Of a stretch of DNA of 64,000 nucleotides, positions 1 to 9,158 are shown in pieces; the stretch's first letter is position 1; every line of letters starts with the position of its first letter. Below the pieces are notes generated by a model, which saw nothing but the letters and a program-made list of their open reading frames with translations, was not told where the DNA came from and made no database searches. The translations under genes and the position numbers were made by a program. This stretch comes from Chloroflexota bacterium (lineage in GTDB: Bacteria > Chloroflexota > Chloroflexia > Chloroflexales > Herpetosiphonaceae): the NCBI GenBank assembly GCA_020161265.1, contig JAIUOC010000001.1:372001-436000 (forward strand), given 5' to 3'.

Positions 1-510
1 GCCAACCCAGGCCAGCAAACTACTACCAATCAGCGGAGCCAGCAATTGGGCCAAGGCATGGCTCAGTTGCATCAAGCCATTCGCCCGATTATGGTGCGTC
101 GAATCGACTAATTGTGGGACGCTGGCGACATAGGCTGGCCATTGACAGGCACGGGCAAGCGCATTAATACTATTGGCGAGATAAATTTGCCAAATCACCA
201 ATTGCCCAGTGCTAAATAAGATGATCAATCCAATCGTGCTAAGGCCGGCGATGCTATCGCTTATCAGCATCACCGTGCGCCGATTAAAACGATCACTCAA
301 GGCTCCAGCCCATGGCGCGATTAAGGTGGCAGGCAAGGTATTGGTCAGCAGCACCCAAGCGTAATCACTTACCACGCCATGCTGTTGATAGACCCAAATG
401 CCTAAGGCAAAGCCAGTCAGGCTTGAGCCAATCATCGAGCCAGTTTGGCCAAACCAAAGCAACACAAAGCGCAGCATTGGGTGTTGTTGCCAGCGCCGCA
501 GCGAAATCAT
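1..510 (-). CDS. MFS transporter, N-terminal part (runs off left edge)
   Basis: Reading leftward from an ATG at 510 gives 170 codons without a stop. The first helices are hydrophobic, and a segment near residues 60-75 reads GALSDRFNRRTVM, the cytoplasmic motif A (GxxxDRxxRR) between helices 2 and 3 of the major facilitator superfamily. The protein resembles the MFS_3/EntS-like exporters common at the end of NRPS operons. Its ATG overlaps the TGA of the terminal NRPS gene (ATGA at 507-510), so it is very probably translationally coupled and in the same operon. The inferred role is export of, or self-protection against, the line B lipopeptide. The C-terminal helices lie outside the window, so completeness and substrate cannot be judged. 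Confidence 0.85.
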   Translation of the reverse strand, partial: MISLRRWQQHPMLRFVLLWFGQTGSMIGSSLTGFALGIWVYQQHGVVSDYAWVLLTNTLPATLIAPWAGALSDRFNRRTVMLISDSIAGLSTIGLIILFSTGQLVIWQIYLANSINALARACQWPAYVASVPQLVDSTHHNRANGLMQLSHALAQLLAPLIGSSLLAWVG

Positions 511-3500
511 ACGGCGACCTCCAAACCAAACCCAATCAAGCGCCCCAAGGCTTGAACATAGGGCTCATGCAAAATCGTGTGGTGATCGCCTGGCAAACTC
601 ACAATCTCCAGCGCTAGGCTAGTTAGGTTGCTCCAACCCCAATCCGGCTGTTGATCAAGGCTTGGATCAGGAGCCTCGTCGCGAGCCTTGATCAGCACGA
701 CAGGCACTGCCAAGCCTTGAGCTGGCTGAAAACTCGCTTGATGATTGGCCCGAAAGACATTCAAAAAGCGTTCGATCAGGCTGGGTTCGGTTTGGGCTGG
801 CAAAATACCGAGTGCAATCAGTTGGTCAGTTAGCAGGCCGCATTGCTCAAGTGGGCTTAATTCGGCTAAATCAGCCTCAGTCAGCACCAAATCAACTGCA
901 AATGCCTGCTCCAATACCTGCTTGCCACGGTGCATCCATTCCGACCATGGCTCAAGCTGGCGTGGTTGCTGGCGAATTTGGGGTGCAGCACTATCAAGGC
1001 TGAAGAATTGGCAAATTTGCTGGCCCTCGGCAAGTGCTAAGCTAGCGACAGCCCAAGCCACATCGCTGCCAAACGAGTGCCCAATCAGGGTATATGGGCC
1101 TTGAGGGTAGGCTTGGCGAATTGCTTGCCAAGCCTGCTGGGCCATGGCTTCGACCGTCGCCAGTGGGGTTTGGTTTGGCTCTAGGCCATAGGCTTGTACT
1201 GCATAAATCGCCCGCTCAGTTGGAATTGCCTGGGCCAGTTGTTGTAAATACAGCACATTACCGCCCGCACCTGGGAGCAAAAAGAGCGGCGTTTGTTCGG
1301 CTGTACCATGGCGTAATGGCACTAATGGCGACCATTGGCGGCTTTGATGCCGCAGCAATTGAGCCATTTCGGCGATCGTTGGGGCTTGATATAAGCTGGT
1401 TAATGGCAGCGGCTGCTCAAGCGTTGGGTTGAGCAAGGCCATAAATCGAATGGCAATCAGCGAGTGGCCGCCATGCTCCAAAAAGTGATCGTGAATACCC
1501 AATTGATGACCAAGCACGCTTGTCCAGAGTTGTTGTAGTTGTAATTCCAGCGGATCACGGGCAATTCGCTGGCTGGGCTGCTCGCTCCACGGCTTGGGCA
1601 AGGCCTGACGATCAATCTTGCCATTGGGGGTTAATGGCCATTCAGTCAGCACCACAATTGCGCCTGGCAGCATATAGCGTGGGAGTTGCAAGGCCAAGTA
1701 CTGGCGCAACGGCTCGATTGCCACCTCTGAGGTCGTGCCAATCACATAGGCAATCAATTGGGCATCGGTTGTGGTTGTTTGCACCACCACCAAGGCTTGG
1801 GCCACGCTGGGGTGAGTCAGTAGAATGGTTTCGATCTCGCCAAGCTCAATTCGATAGCCGCGAATTTTAACTTGTTGATCGATACGGCCCAAGCATTCCA
1901 GCGTGCCATCGTTGCGATAGCGAGCCAAATCGCCAGTGCGGTACATTCGCGCGGTTGGGTTGTGGCTGAACGGATCGGGGACAAACCGCTGTTCGGTTAA
2001 TTCAGGCCGTTCGTGATAGCCACGGGCCACGCCAGCCCCAGCGATATACAATTCGCCTAATGCGCCGATTGGTAATGGCTGTCGCTGAGCATCCAATACA
2101 TAGCATTGGGTATTCGCCAATGGTCGGCCAATTGGAAGCTGGGTTGAATTCAGCAGCAGTTCGGTGGTAATTTGGGCACAGGTTGACCAAACACAGGTCT
2201 CGGTTGGGCCATACATATTCCAAACTTGGGCAACCCGCTCAAGCAGCGCTCCAGCCAAATCGCGTGGTAATGGCTCGCCGCCGCAAAGTGCCCGTAGATT
2301 GCTACCCTGCCAACCAGCCGCCAGCAACATTCGCCACGTCGCGGGGGTTGCCTGCATCGTGGTTATGTCATGTTGATTAATTAAGTTGATCAATTGTTCA
2401 GCATCGCTAGCAGCCTCGCGGCTAGCCAGCACAACCGTTGCCCCACAGAGCAAAGGGCCATACAACTCAAGCACCGCAATATCAAACGACAAGGTAGTAA
2501 CTGCCAACAACCGATCGCTGGAGGCCATGCCTGGTTGCTGCTGAATTGATTGAACAAAATTAACCACTGCTTGATGCTCAAGCAACACTCCCTTGGGTTT
2601 GCCAGTTGAGCCGGAGGTGTAGATTGCATAGGCCAAATCGTGGGGTTGAGCACTTGGCAACGGAGCAGTGGTAGGCATACGTGCCAAGGTATCGGCAATC
2701 GCATCAAATTCCACCACCGCCCATGGGCCATGCTGAAGGCTTGAGGCTAGCGCTTGGGTTGAGGTCGCAGTCAGCAATACCCGAATATTGGCATCCTCGG
2801 CCATATAGCTTAGCCGCTCCAAGGGAAAACTAGGATCAAGTGGAACATAAGCTCCGCCGGCCTTGAGCACCCCCAATATGGCCACCAACATCAAAGCCGA
2901 ACGTTCGAGATGAATTCCCACCAAGCTATTTGGGCCAACTCCCAAGCCACATAAATAGTGAGCAACTTGATTCGATTGCTGCTCAAGCTCGGCATAACTC
3001 AAGCGTTGGTCAGCAGTGATAATCGCGATGTTTTGCGGTGTGCGCTGGGCTTGTTGCTGAAACAGCTCGTGCAAGCAATATGGGCTAAGCGGTTGTTCAG
3101 TCGCATTCCAAGCTGCTAGTTGTTGGGGTTGCACGCCGAGGGTTGGTAATTGGGCCAAGGTTGTTTGCCGCGTGAAGGCGATCAGGGTCTGGCAAAAGCC
3201 CGTTAATACCGCTTCAATCAGGGCTGAATCAAAGCGCTCGGTCGCATAACTAAGGCTACAAACCAGTTGCTCAGCCGGAGCAACCACCAGCGTCAGAGGG
3301 TAATTGGTCTGTTCAGTCGCTTGAATCTCGCTAATCTGTAAACTCGTTTGCTGATCGTCAGCCTGCTTGCTCGGGTAATTCTCAAACACCAAAATACTTT
3401 CGAATAGTGGTGTTGGCTGAGCGATAGTGCTCCAGCTTTGAATATCAACAAGGCTGCTGGCGGCATATTGTTGGGCTTCAAGCTGTTGTTGCTGAAGCGT

Positions 3501-6500
3501 TTGCAGCCATGCGCCGGCTGATTGCTCAGGATTCAGCGGCACAACGCAGGGCAAGGTATTGATAAACATTCCGACCATGTGTTCAGCCGCTGGCAAATTG
3601 GCGGGTCGGCCAGCAACTGTTAACCCAAACACCACTTGCTGTTGGCTACTATAGCGACCCAAGACATAGCCCCAAGCGGCCTGAGCTAGGGTGCTCAGCG
3701 TCACATGCTGGTCGCGGGCGAATTGGCTCAAGGCTTGGGTTTCAGCCGAAGTGAGTTGCAGCTGAACTTTGGCCCAAGCTTGGCTTGCTTGGTGTGAGCC
3801 AGTGTAATCGCAGGGCAAGGCAGTTGGTTGTTCTTGAGTCGCCAAATAATCGCACCAAAATTGCTGGGCTTGGCGTTGATCTTGGGCTTGCAACCAGCCA
3901 AGGTATTCGCGATAGGCTGGGGCTGGGGCTAAATTGGGTTGGCTGCCAGCGATCAGGTTTTGATAGTATTCCACTACTTCGCCCAATACCAGCGGCACCG
4001 ACCAACCATCAAGCAACAGGTGATGATGCGTCCAAATACAGTGATAGTGTTGTTCAGCCAGTTTGATTAGGCTGATCCGCATTAATGGCGCTTGCTGAAG
4101 ATCGAAGCCGCGTTGACGGTCAGCTTGGGCAATGTCGTTAAGTTGGTTGGATTCAATTTGTTCAACAGACCAATCGTGATAGCAAAGTTGAAAATCAGCC
4201 TGTGCCATAACCACCTGACAGGGATGCTTCAAGCCATCGCTATAAAAGGCTGTCCGAAACACAGCATGGCGCTCGACGACCTGCTGCCAAGCCCGTTCAA
4301 ACAAACCTGGATCAATCGCGCCCTCGAGCCGGCATGCGACTTGCTCGATATAAAATTGCTGTTCGGGGGCAAGTAAGCTATGAAACAGCATGCCCTCTTG
4401 TAATGGCGTAAGCCGGTAGATATCCGCAATTGGTTGCTTAACCCGCAGAGCCAAATCATCTAGTTCGCGCTGATTGAGTTGGGCATAAGGCACATCGCTC
4501 GGCGTTAATCGTGGTTGCTGCATAGTGCGACAATGCTCAATTAAGGCTTCAAGCGTGCGGGCAAAGCTGCTGGCCCATTGTTCAAGGGCTGCCGCCGCCG
4601 CCCAATCGTAGCAATATTCCCAATTAAAGGTCAGCACGCCATTGTTGATATAGCCATTGATTTCAACAATGCTGCTGCGTGGAGTGGCAGGGTCTTGCTC
4701 GTTGCCAAGGTCAATTTCGGCAAGCCGCTTGAATGGGGCTACCAGTGTGCCTTGATCGAGTTGCCCAAGGTAGTTGAAGGTAACAGCCAACGGTTGATTC
4801 AGTGCTAACGCTTGGCGAACCGTCGGATCGGGATGTTGATAGCGCAGCCAGCCATAGCTCAAGCCCTGATCTGGCACTGCGCGTAATTGCTCTTTAACCG
4901 CAATGATGCTTTCGGCAAAGGTCGGGTTGGCGGGCAAGCTCACATGTTGGGGATAGATGCTGGTCAGCCAGCCGACAGTGCGCGTCAAATCCAAATCAGC
5001 TTGATCGCCAAAGCGGCCATGGCTTTCGCGCTCAAGGCTCAGCCCTTGCTCACCGCTCCATTCGCAATAGCTCAACACCAAGGCCGCCAGCAATAGGTCA
5101 TCAATCGTTGTGCGATAGGCTTGATGCAGCTCGCCGAGCAGGCTTGATGTTAATTGTGGGCTAAGCGTCTGTTGATAACGCTGGGTTTGAGCAACCACGT
5201 TATTGAGTTGTTGGTTTTGGCTGGCAACTAAAGGCTTTAATTGCTGGATTGTTTGCTGCCAATAGCCAAGTTGGCTGAAAAACTGCTGACTGGTTTGCTG
5301 TTGCAAATACTCAGCCCATTCGGCGACGCTGGTACTGGCAAGCAAGGGTTGTTGCCCGTTCAACAACGTCGCCAGATCGCCGAGCACAATTCGCCAAGAA
5401 ACCCCATCGATAATCCAGTGATGAGCAATCAACAAGAGCCAAGCTTGCTCCTGCTGCTGCAAATAGCTGGTATGCCACAGTGGCGCTTGTTGCAAGTGCA
5501 GTTGTTGTTGGCGCTGGGCGGCGTAGGCGGTTATTTGGGCAGCAGCAGGCTGAGTAGGATCAAGCTTGAGCACCTGCAAGGTTGGTTCACCTGCATGCAG
5601 TTTTTGCTCAAACTGAGCATCACACGCTAGCCGTAAACTTGGATGCAGTGCGGTTAATTGATTCAGGCTGGCTTGTAGTCGAGTAGGCTCAAGCGGTGTG
5701 ATTAATTCAATCAACACACTCTGGTTGTAGTGGTGCGGATTCGGCGCTGCTAGCTCGCGAAACCAGTGTTGAACTGGCAGAAGCTGCCGTGGTGCGCGGG
5801 CGGGCTGTTGAATGGTGCTCGTCGCCTCAAGCGTGGGCAACACCTGCGCCAAAGCAGCGATCGTTTGATGTTGAAATAACAAACGTGGCGTTAACCCTAA
5901 GCCCGCAGCGCGGCAGCGACTGACCACTTGCATCGCCAAAATCGAATCGCCGCCCAAGCCAAAGAAATTGGCATGACGACCAACTGGCTGCCCAAGCACC
6001 TGCTGCCAAATTGCGGCCAGCGCTTGCTCGGTTGCCCCTTCTGGCACAACCTGTTCAGTTGCACTGAGTTGGGTTGGTTTTAAGTCGAGTAAGGCCTTGC
6101 GATCAACCTTGCCATTGGGAGTTAATGGCAATTGCTCAAGCTCAACAATGCCGCTGGGCAGCATATATTCGGGCACACGGGTTTGGAGCCATTGCAACAA
6201 GGCTGGTTGGTCAAGCGCTTGGGTGGCAACAACATACGCCACCAACTGCGGATGGGGCGTGGTATGCACCAAAGCCACTGCATGCTGGATGCTAGGATAG
6301 TGAGTCAGGGCGGTTTCAATCTCGCCTAGCTCAATCCGAAAGCCGCGCAGCTTGATTTGCTGATCGCCACGCCCCAGAAATTCCAACTGACCAGTGCTCG
6401 TCCAGCGGGCGCGATCGCCAGTACGATACATGCGTGCTCCAGCCAAACGCCCCCAAGGATCGGGCACAAAGCGCTCGCTGGTGAGGTCGGGGCGGCCAAG

Positions 6501-9158
6501 ATAGGCGCTGGCCAAACGTTCGCCCGCCAAATACAGCTCGCCAATTGCCCCGTTTGGAACGGGCTGCCACCATTGATCAAGCACATACATCGCGGTGGCG
6601 GCAAATGGGCGGCCAATTGGCACGCTGCGCTCAGCAATCAACGGCTGATCAGCACTGAAATAGCAGCTATCAATTACTGCCTCGGTCACACCATATGAAT
6701 TGATCAAGCGGGTGCTAGGCTCAAACACAGTTTGAAAACGCTGATACTCTTCGCCATACCACATATCCGAGCCAGCGATGACCAAGGGCATTGCCAGTTT
6801 TTGCTTGGTTAATGCCAAATAATGACAAAGTTCGCGTAGCACTGCTGGCACAAATTCGCCACAATCAACCTGTTCACTGACAATCAGTTGATATAAATCG
6901 GCGGGCGAGAGCAAATAATCGCGAGGGCAAAGCACTAAGCGTCCACCCGAACCGAGTGCCCGTACAAAATCGCCAGTGCAGACATCAAACGAAAACGCCG
7001 CCATTTGCAAATGCACCCGAATCGTGTCGCTCAACTGATAGGCCTGTTCCCAAGCACGGTAGGTTTGAGCCAGCGGGCCGTGGGCAATCACGGTTCCTTT
7101 GGGCAAGCCAGTCGAGCCAGAGGTATAAATCACATAGGCTGGTTGTTGCGGGTGAATTGCTACGCCAAGCGCGGTCGCAGGATAATCACCCAGCGCATCG
7201 CTTAGTTGTTCCCAAATGACGAGCGGTTGCTCAAGCGGCAAACAATCGGCCAACCCAGCCTGGGTTAACACCAAACGCAGTTTGGCATCGCTGCACATAA
7301 AAGCCAAGCGCTCAAGCGGGTAACTTGGATCAAGCGGTAAATAAGCCGCGCCCGCCTTGAGCACACCCAACCAAGCAACTGGCATGGCTAGCGAGCGCTC
7401 AAAACAGAGGCCAACAAAATCGCCACAGCCAATGCCTTGCTCAATCAAATAGTGCGCCAAGCGATTGGCCGCCTGATCGAGTTGGGCATAGCTCAAATGC
7501 TGGCCTTGCCAGGTTACGGCCAAAGCATTTGGTTGAACCAGGGCATGCTGCTGAACCAAATGGTGAATTGGTTGAGCGGCGCTAATCGGCGCTTGAAAGC
7601 CCCAATCGGCCAAGCGCGAAATCGGCAGGCTATGCAAGGGATGTTCAGGCGCAGCACAAACATAGCTCAAGGTCTGTTCAAAATCCTCGATCCAGCGCTC
7701 GATTGTGCTTGGCGCAAACAGATCGGTCGCAAACTCGACCTGCCCAGTAAAGCCACTCGCCAAATCTTGCATTGTCCACGACAGATCAAACATCGCCGTG
7801 CCTTCGCCAAGTTCATCAAGCAAGCATGGCTCGAAGCTAAGATTGGGAAGCTGTACGCTGCTGGTTGGCGCAGTTTGCAGGTCAAACATCACTTGAAAAA
7901 TTGGGTTATAGCCTAAGTTACGCTCAGGTTGCAAGGCCTCGACCACCTGAGCAAATGGCGCATCCTGATTGGCAAAGGCGGCCAAACTGACCGCTTGGGT
8001 TTGGCGTAACAGCGCTGAAAAGGGCAGATTGCGATCAGGCTTGATCCGTATCACCAAACTATTGACAAAAAAGCCAATCAAGTTTTCAGTTTCTAGGCGG
8101 TTGCGGTTGGCAATCGGCGTGCCAATTGGCAAATCGTGGCTACCAGTCATGCGGGCGAGCCAAAAAGCAAAACCCGCCAGCAAGGTCATATACGGAGTGC
8201 AACCATAGCGCTGGCCAACGTGGCGAATTTGCTGGCTGAGGCAAGCCGAAAGCACAAAATGGCAGGTTTTGCCTCGCCACGATTGGCTAGCTGGGCGCGG
8301 ATAATCGCTGGGTAGCTCCAACAAGGCTGGTGCGCCAAGCAAATTGTCGTGCCAAAATTGCACCTGTTTTTGCCAATGTGGAGCTTGCGCTGAGTCACGT
8401 TGCCAAGCAGCAAAATCGCCATATTGAATTGGCAGGGCGGGAAATTGCGGTCGGGTGGCTTGGGCAAAGGCTTGGTAACTGGTGGTTAATTCATGAATCA
8501 AGCAGCCCATCGACCAACCATCAGCAATCGTGTGGTGCATCACCACCAACAGCATGGCTTGCTCAGCATCAAGTTGCACCACCACCACGCGCAATAATGG
8601 CCCGTTGCTCAAATCGAAGCCTGCCAAAGCTTGCTCGCGCAGATACTGCAAGGCCTGCTGGCGAGGTGCGGCAGCACTTGAATAATCGGCAATTTCTAAT
8701 GGCAATTCGCTCAAGTTCGGCGTTGGATGAACCTGTTGAATCGGCTGGCCCGCGACAGTTGGAAAGCTGGTACGCAAAATTTCATGGCGTTCGAGGCTTA
8801 GCTGGAGCGCTCGTGCTAATAATTCGGGCTTGAATGCACCCTGAATTTCAAAACAGCCCGATAAATTGTAGGCAGTGCTTTGGCCTTCCAGTTGATCAAG
8901 AAACCACAGCCGTTCTTGACCAAAGGAAAGCGGCAAAGGCGTAGTTCTTGGGCTTGGCTGAATCGCTACATTCGAATTGGCCGCCGCCTGATAGTGCTCG
9001 AACCAAGCAATTAATTGCGGTTTTTGCTCACTTAGCGCAGCCCGTAATTCAGGCGTTAATGCCCCTTTGGGCGCGTTCACCCGCAGATTTGCTCCATCGA
9101 GCCATAATTTTATGTCGAGTGCATTTAATTGTTCGAGCAATGCTTGAACCGCGCTCAT
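507..9158 (-). CDS. Terminal NRPS of line B: docking-C-A(Orn/Dab-like)-T-E-C-A(Gly)-T-TE
   Basis: This 2883-residue bimodular synthetase also releases the product. Residues 1-55 look like a TubC-type N-terminal docking domain. The first C domain has HHTIADG near 206. The first A domain has its P-loop-like YTSGSTG near 678; its specificity positions, aligned by eye with GrsA-Phe, read DVGEVASID plus Lys, closest to Orn/Dab-type codes. Next are T (LGGDSI near 1068), an E domain (HHWIIDGVSW near 1246), a C domain of the kind that follows E (HHHLLLDG near 1711), an A domain with code DILQLGMVW plus Lys (Gly-like), T (GGHSL near 2563) and a type I thioesterase (GHSFG near 2693). The expected activity adds a D-configured basic residue, then Gly, then cyclises or hydrolyses the chain. 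ATGA overlaps couple it to the PKS upstream and the exporter downstream. Domain calls are firm; substrates are predictions. Confidence 0.96.
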   Translation of the reverse strand: MSAVQALLEQLNALDIKLWLDGANLRVNAPKGALTPELRAALSEQKPQLIAWFEHYQAAANSNVAIQPSPRTTPLPLSFGQERLWFLDQLEGQSTAYNLSGCFEIQGAFKPELLARALQLSLERHEILRTSFPTVAGQPIQQVHPTPNLSELPLEIADYSSAAAPRQQALQYLREQALAGFDLSNGPLLRVVVVQLDAEQAMLLVVMHHTIADGWSMGCLIHELTTSYQAFAQATRPQFPALPIQYGDFAAWQRDSAQAPHWQKQVQFWHDNLLGAPALLELPSDYPRPASQSWRGKTCHFVLSACLSQQIRHVGQRYGCTPYMTLLAGFAFWLARMTGSHDLPIGTPIANRNRLETENLIGFFVNSLVIRIKPDRNLPFSALLRQTQAVSLAAFANQDAPFAQVVEALQPERNLGYNPIFQVMFDLQTAPTSSVQLPNLSFEPCLLDELGEGTAMFDLSWTMQDLASGFTGQVEFATDLFAPSTIERWIEDFEQTLSYVCAAPEHPLHSLPISRLADWGFQAPISAAQPIHHLVQQHALVQPNALAVTWQGQHLSYAQLDQAANRLAHYLIEQGIGCGDFVGLCFERSLAMPVAWLGVLKAGAAYLPLDPSYPLERLAFMCSDAKLRLVLTQAGLADCLPLEQPLVIWEQLSDALGDYPATALGVAIHPQQPAYVIYTSGSTGLPKGTVIAHGPLAQTYRAWEQAYQLSDTIRVHLQMAAFSFDVCTGDFVRALGSGGRLVLCPRDYLLSPADLYQLIVSEQVDCGEFVPAVLRELCHYLALTKQKLAMPLVIAGSDMWYGEEYQRFQTVFEPSTRLINSYGVTEAVIDSCYFSADQPLIAERSVPIGRPFAATAMYVLDQWWQPVPNGAIGELYLAGERLASAYLGRPDLTSERFVPDPWGRLAGARMYRTGDRARWTSTGQLEFLGRGDQQIKLRGFRIELGEIETALTHYPSIQHAVALVHTTPHPQLVAYVVATQALDQPALLQWLQTRVPEYMLPSGIVELEQLPLTPNGKVDRKALLDLKPTQLSATEQVVPEGATEQALAAIWQQVLGQPVGRHANFFGLGGDSILAMQVVSRCRAAGLGLTPRLLFQHQTIAALAQVLPTLEATSTIQQPARAPRQLLPVQHWFRELAAPNPHHYNQSVLIELITPLEPTRLQASLNQLTALHPSLRLACDAQFEQKLHAGEPTLQVLKLDPTQPAAAQITAYAAQRQQQLHLQQAPLWHTSYLQQQEQAWLLLIAHHWIIDGVSWRIVLGDLATLLNGQQPLLASTSVAEWAEYLQQQTSQQFFSQLGYWQQTIQQLKPLVASQNQQLNNVVAQTQRYQQTLSPQLTSSLLGELHQAYRTTIDDLLLAALVLSYCEWSGEQGLSLERESHGRFGDQADLDLTRTVGWLTSIYPQHVSLPANPTFAESIIAVKEQLRAVPDQGLSYGWLRYQHPDPTVRQALALNQPLAVTFNYLGQLDQGTLVAPFKRLAEIDLGNEQDPATPRSSIVEINGYINNGVLTFNWEYCYDWAAAAALEQWASSFARTLEALIEHCRTMQQPRLTPSDVPYAQLNQRELDDLALRVKQPIADIYRLTPLQEGMLFHSLLAPEQQFYIEQVACRLEGAIDPGLFERAWQQVVERHAVFRTAFYSDGLKHPCQVVMAQADFQLCYHDWSVEQIESNQLNDIAQADRQRGFDLQQAPLMRISLIKLAEQHYHCIWTHHHLLLDGWSVPLVLGEVVEYYQNLIAGSQPNLAPAPAYREYLGWLQAQDQRQAQQFWCDYLATQEQPTALPCDYTGSHQASQAWAKVQLQLTSAETQALSQFARDQHVTLSTLAQAAWGYVLGRYSSQQQVVFGLTVAGRPANLPAAEHMVGMFINTLPCVVPLNPEQSAGAWLQTLQQQQLEAQQYAASSLVDIQSWSTIAQPTPLFESILVFENYPSKQADDQQTSLQISEIQATEQTNYPLTLVVAPAEQLVCSLSYATERFDSALIEAVLTGFCQTLIAFTRQTTLAQLPTLGVQPQQLAAWNATEQPLSPYCLHELFQQQAQRTPQNIAIITADQRLSYAELEQQSNQVAHYLCGLGVGPNSLVGIHLERSALMLVAILGVLKAGGAYVPLDPSFPLERLSYMAEDANIRVLLTATSTQALASSLQHGPWAVVEFDAIADTLARMPTTAPLPSAQPHDLAYAIYTSGSTGKPKGVLLEHQAVVNFVQSIQQQPGMASSDRLLAVTTLSFDIAVLELYGPLLCGATVVLASREAASDAEQLINLINQHDITTMQATPATWRMLLAAGWQGSNLRALCGGEPLPRDLAGALLERVAQVWNMYGPTETCVWSTCAQITTELLLNSTQLPIGRPLANTQCYVLDAQRQPLPIGALGELYIAGAGVARGYHERPELTEQRFVPDPFSHNPTARMYRTGDLARYRNDGTLECLGRIDQQVKIRGYRIELGEIETILLTHPSVAQALVVVQTTTTDAQLIAYVIGTTSEVAIEPLRQYLALQLPRYMLPGAIVVLTEWPLTPNGKIDRQALPKPWSEQPSQRIARDPLELQLQQLWTSVLGHQLGIHDHFLEHGGHSLIAIRFMALLNPTLEQPLPLTSLYQAPTIAEMAQLLRHQSRQWSPLVPLRHGTAEQTPLFLLPGAGGNVLYLQQLAQAIPTERAIYAVQAYGLEPNQTPLATVEAMAQQAWQAIRQAYPQGPYTLIGHSFGSDVAWAVASLALAEGQQICQFFSLDSAAPQIRQQPRQLEPWSEWMHRGKQVLEQAFAVDLVLTEADLAELSPLEQCGLLTDQLIALGILPAQTEPSLIERFLNVFRANHQASFQPAQGLAVPVVLIKARDEAPDPSLDQQPDWGWSNLTSLALEIVSLPGDHHTILHEPYVQALGRLIGFGLEVAV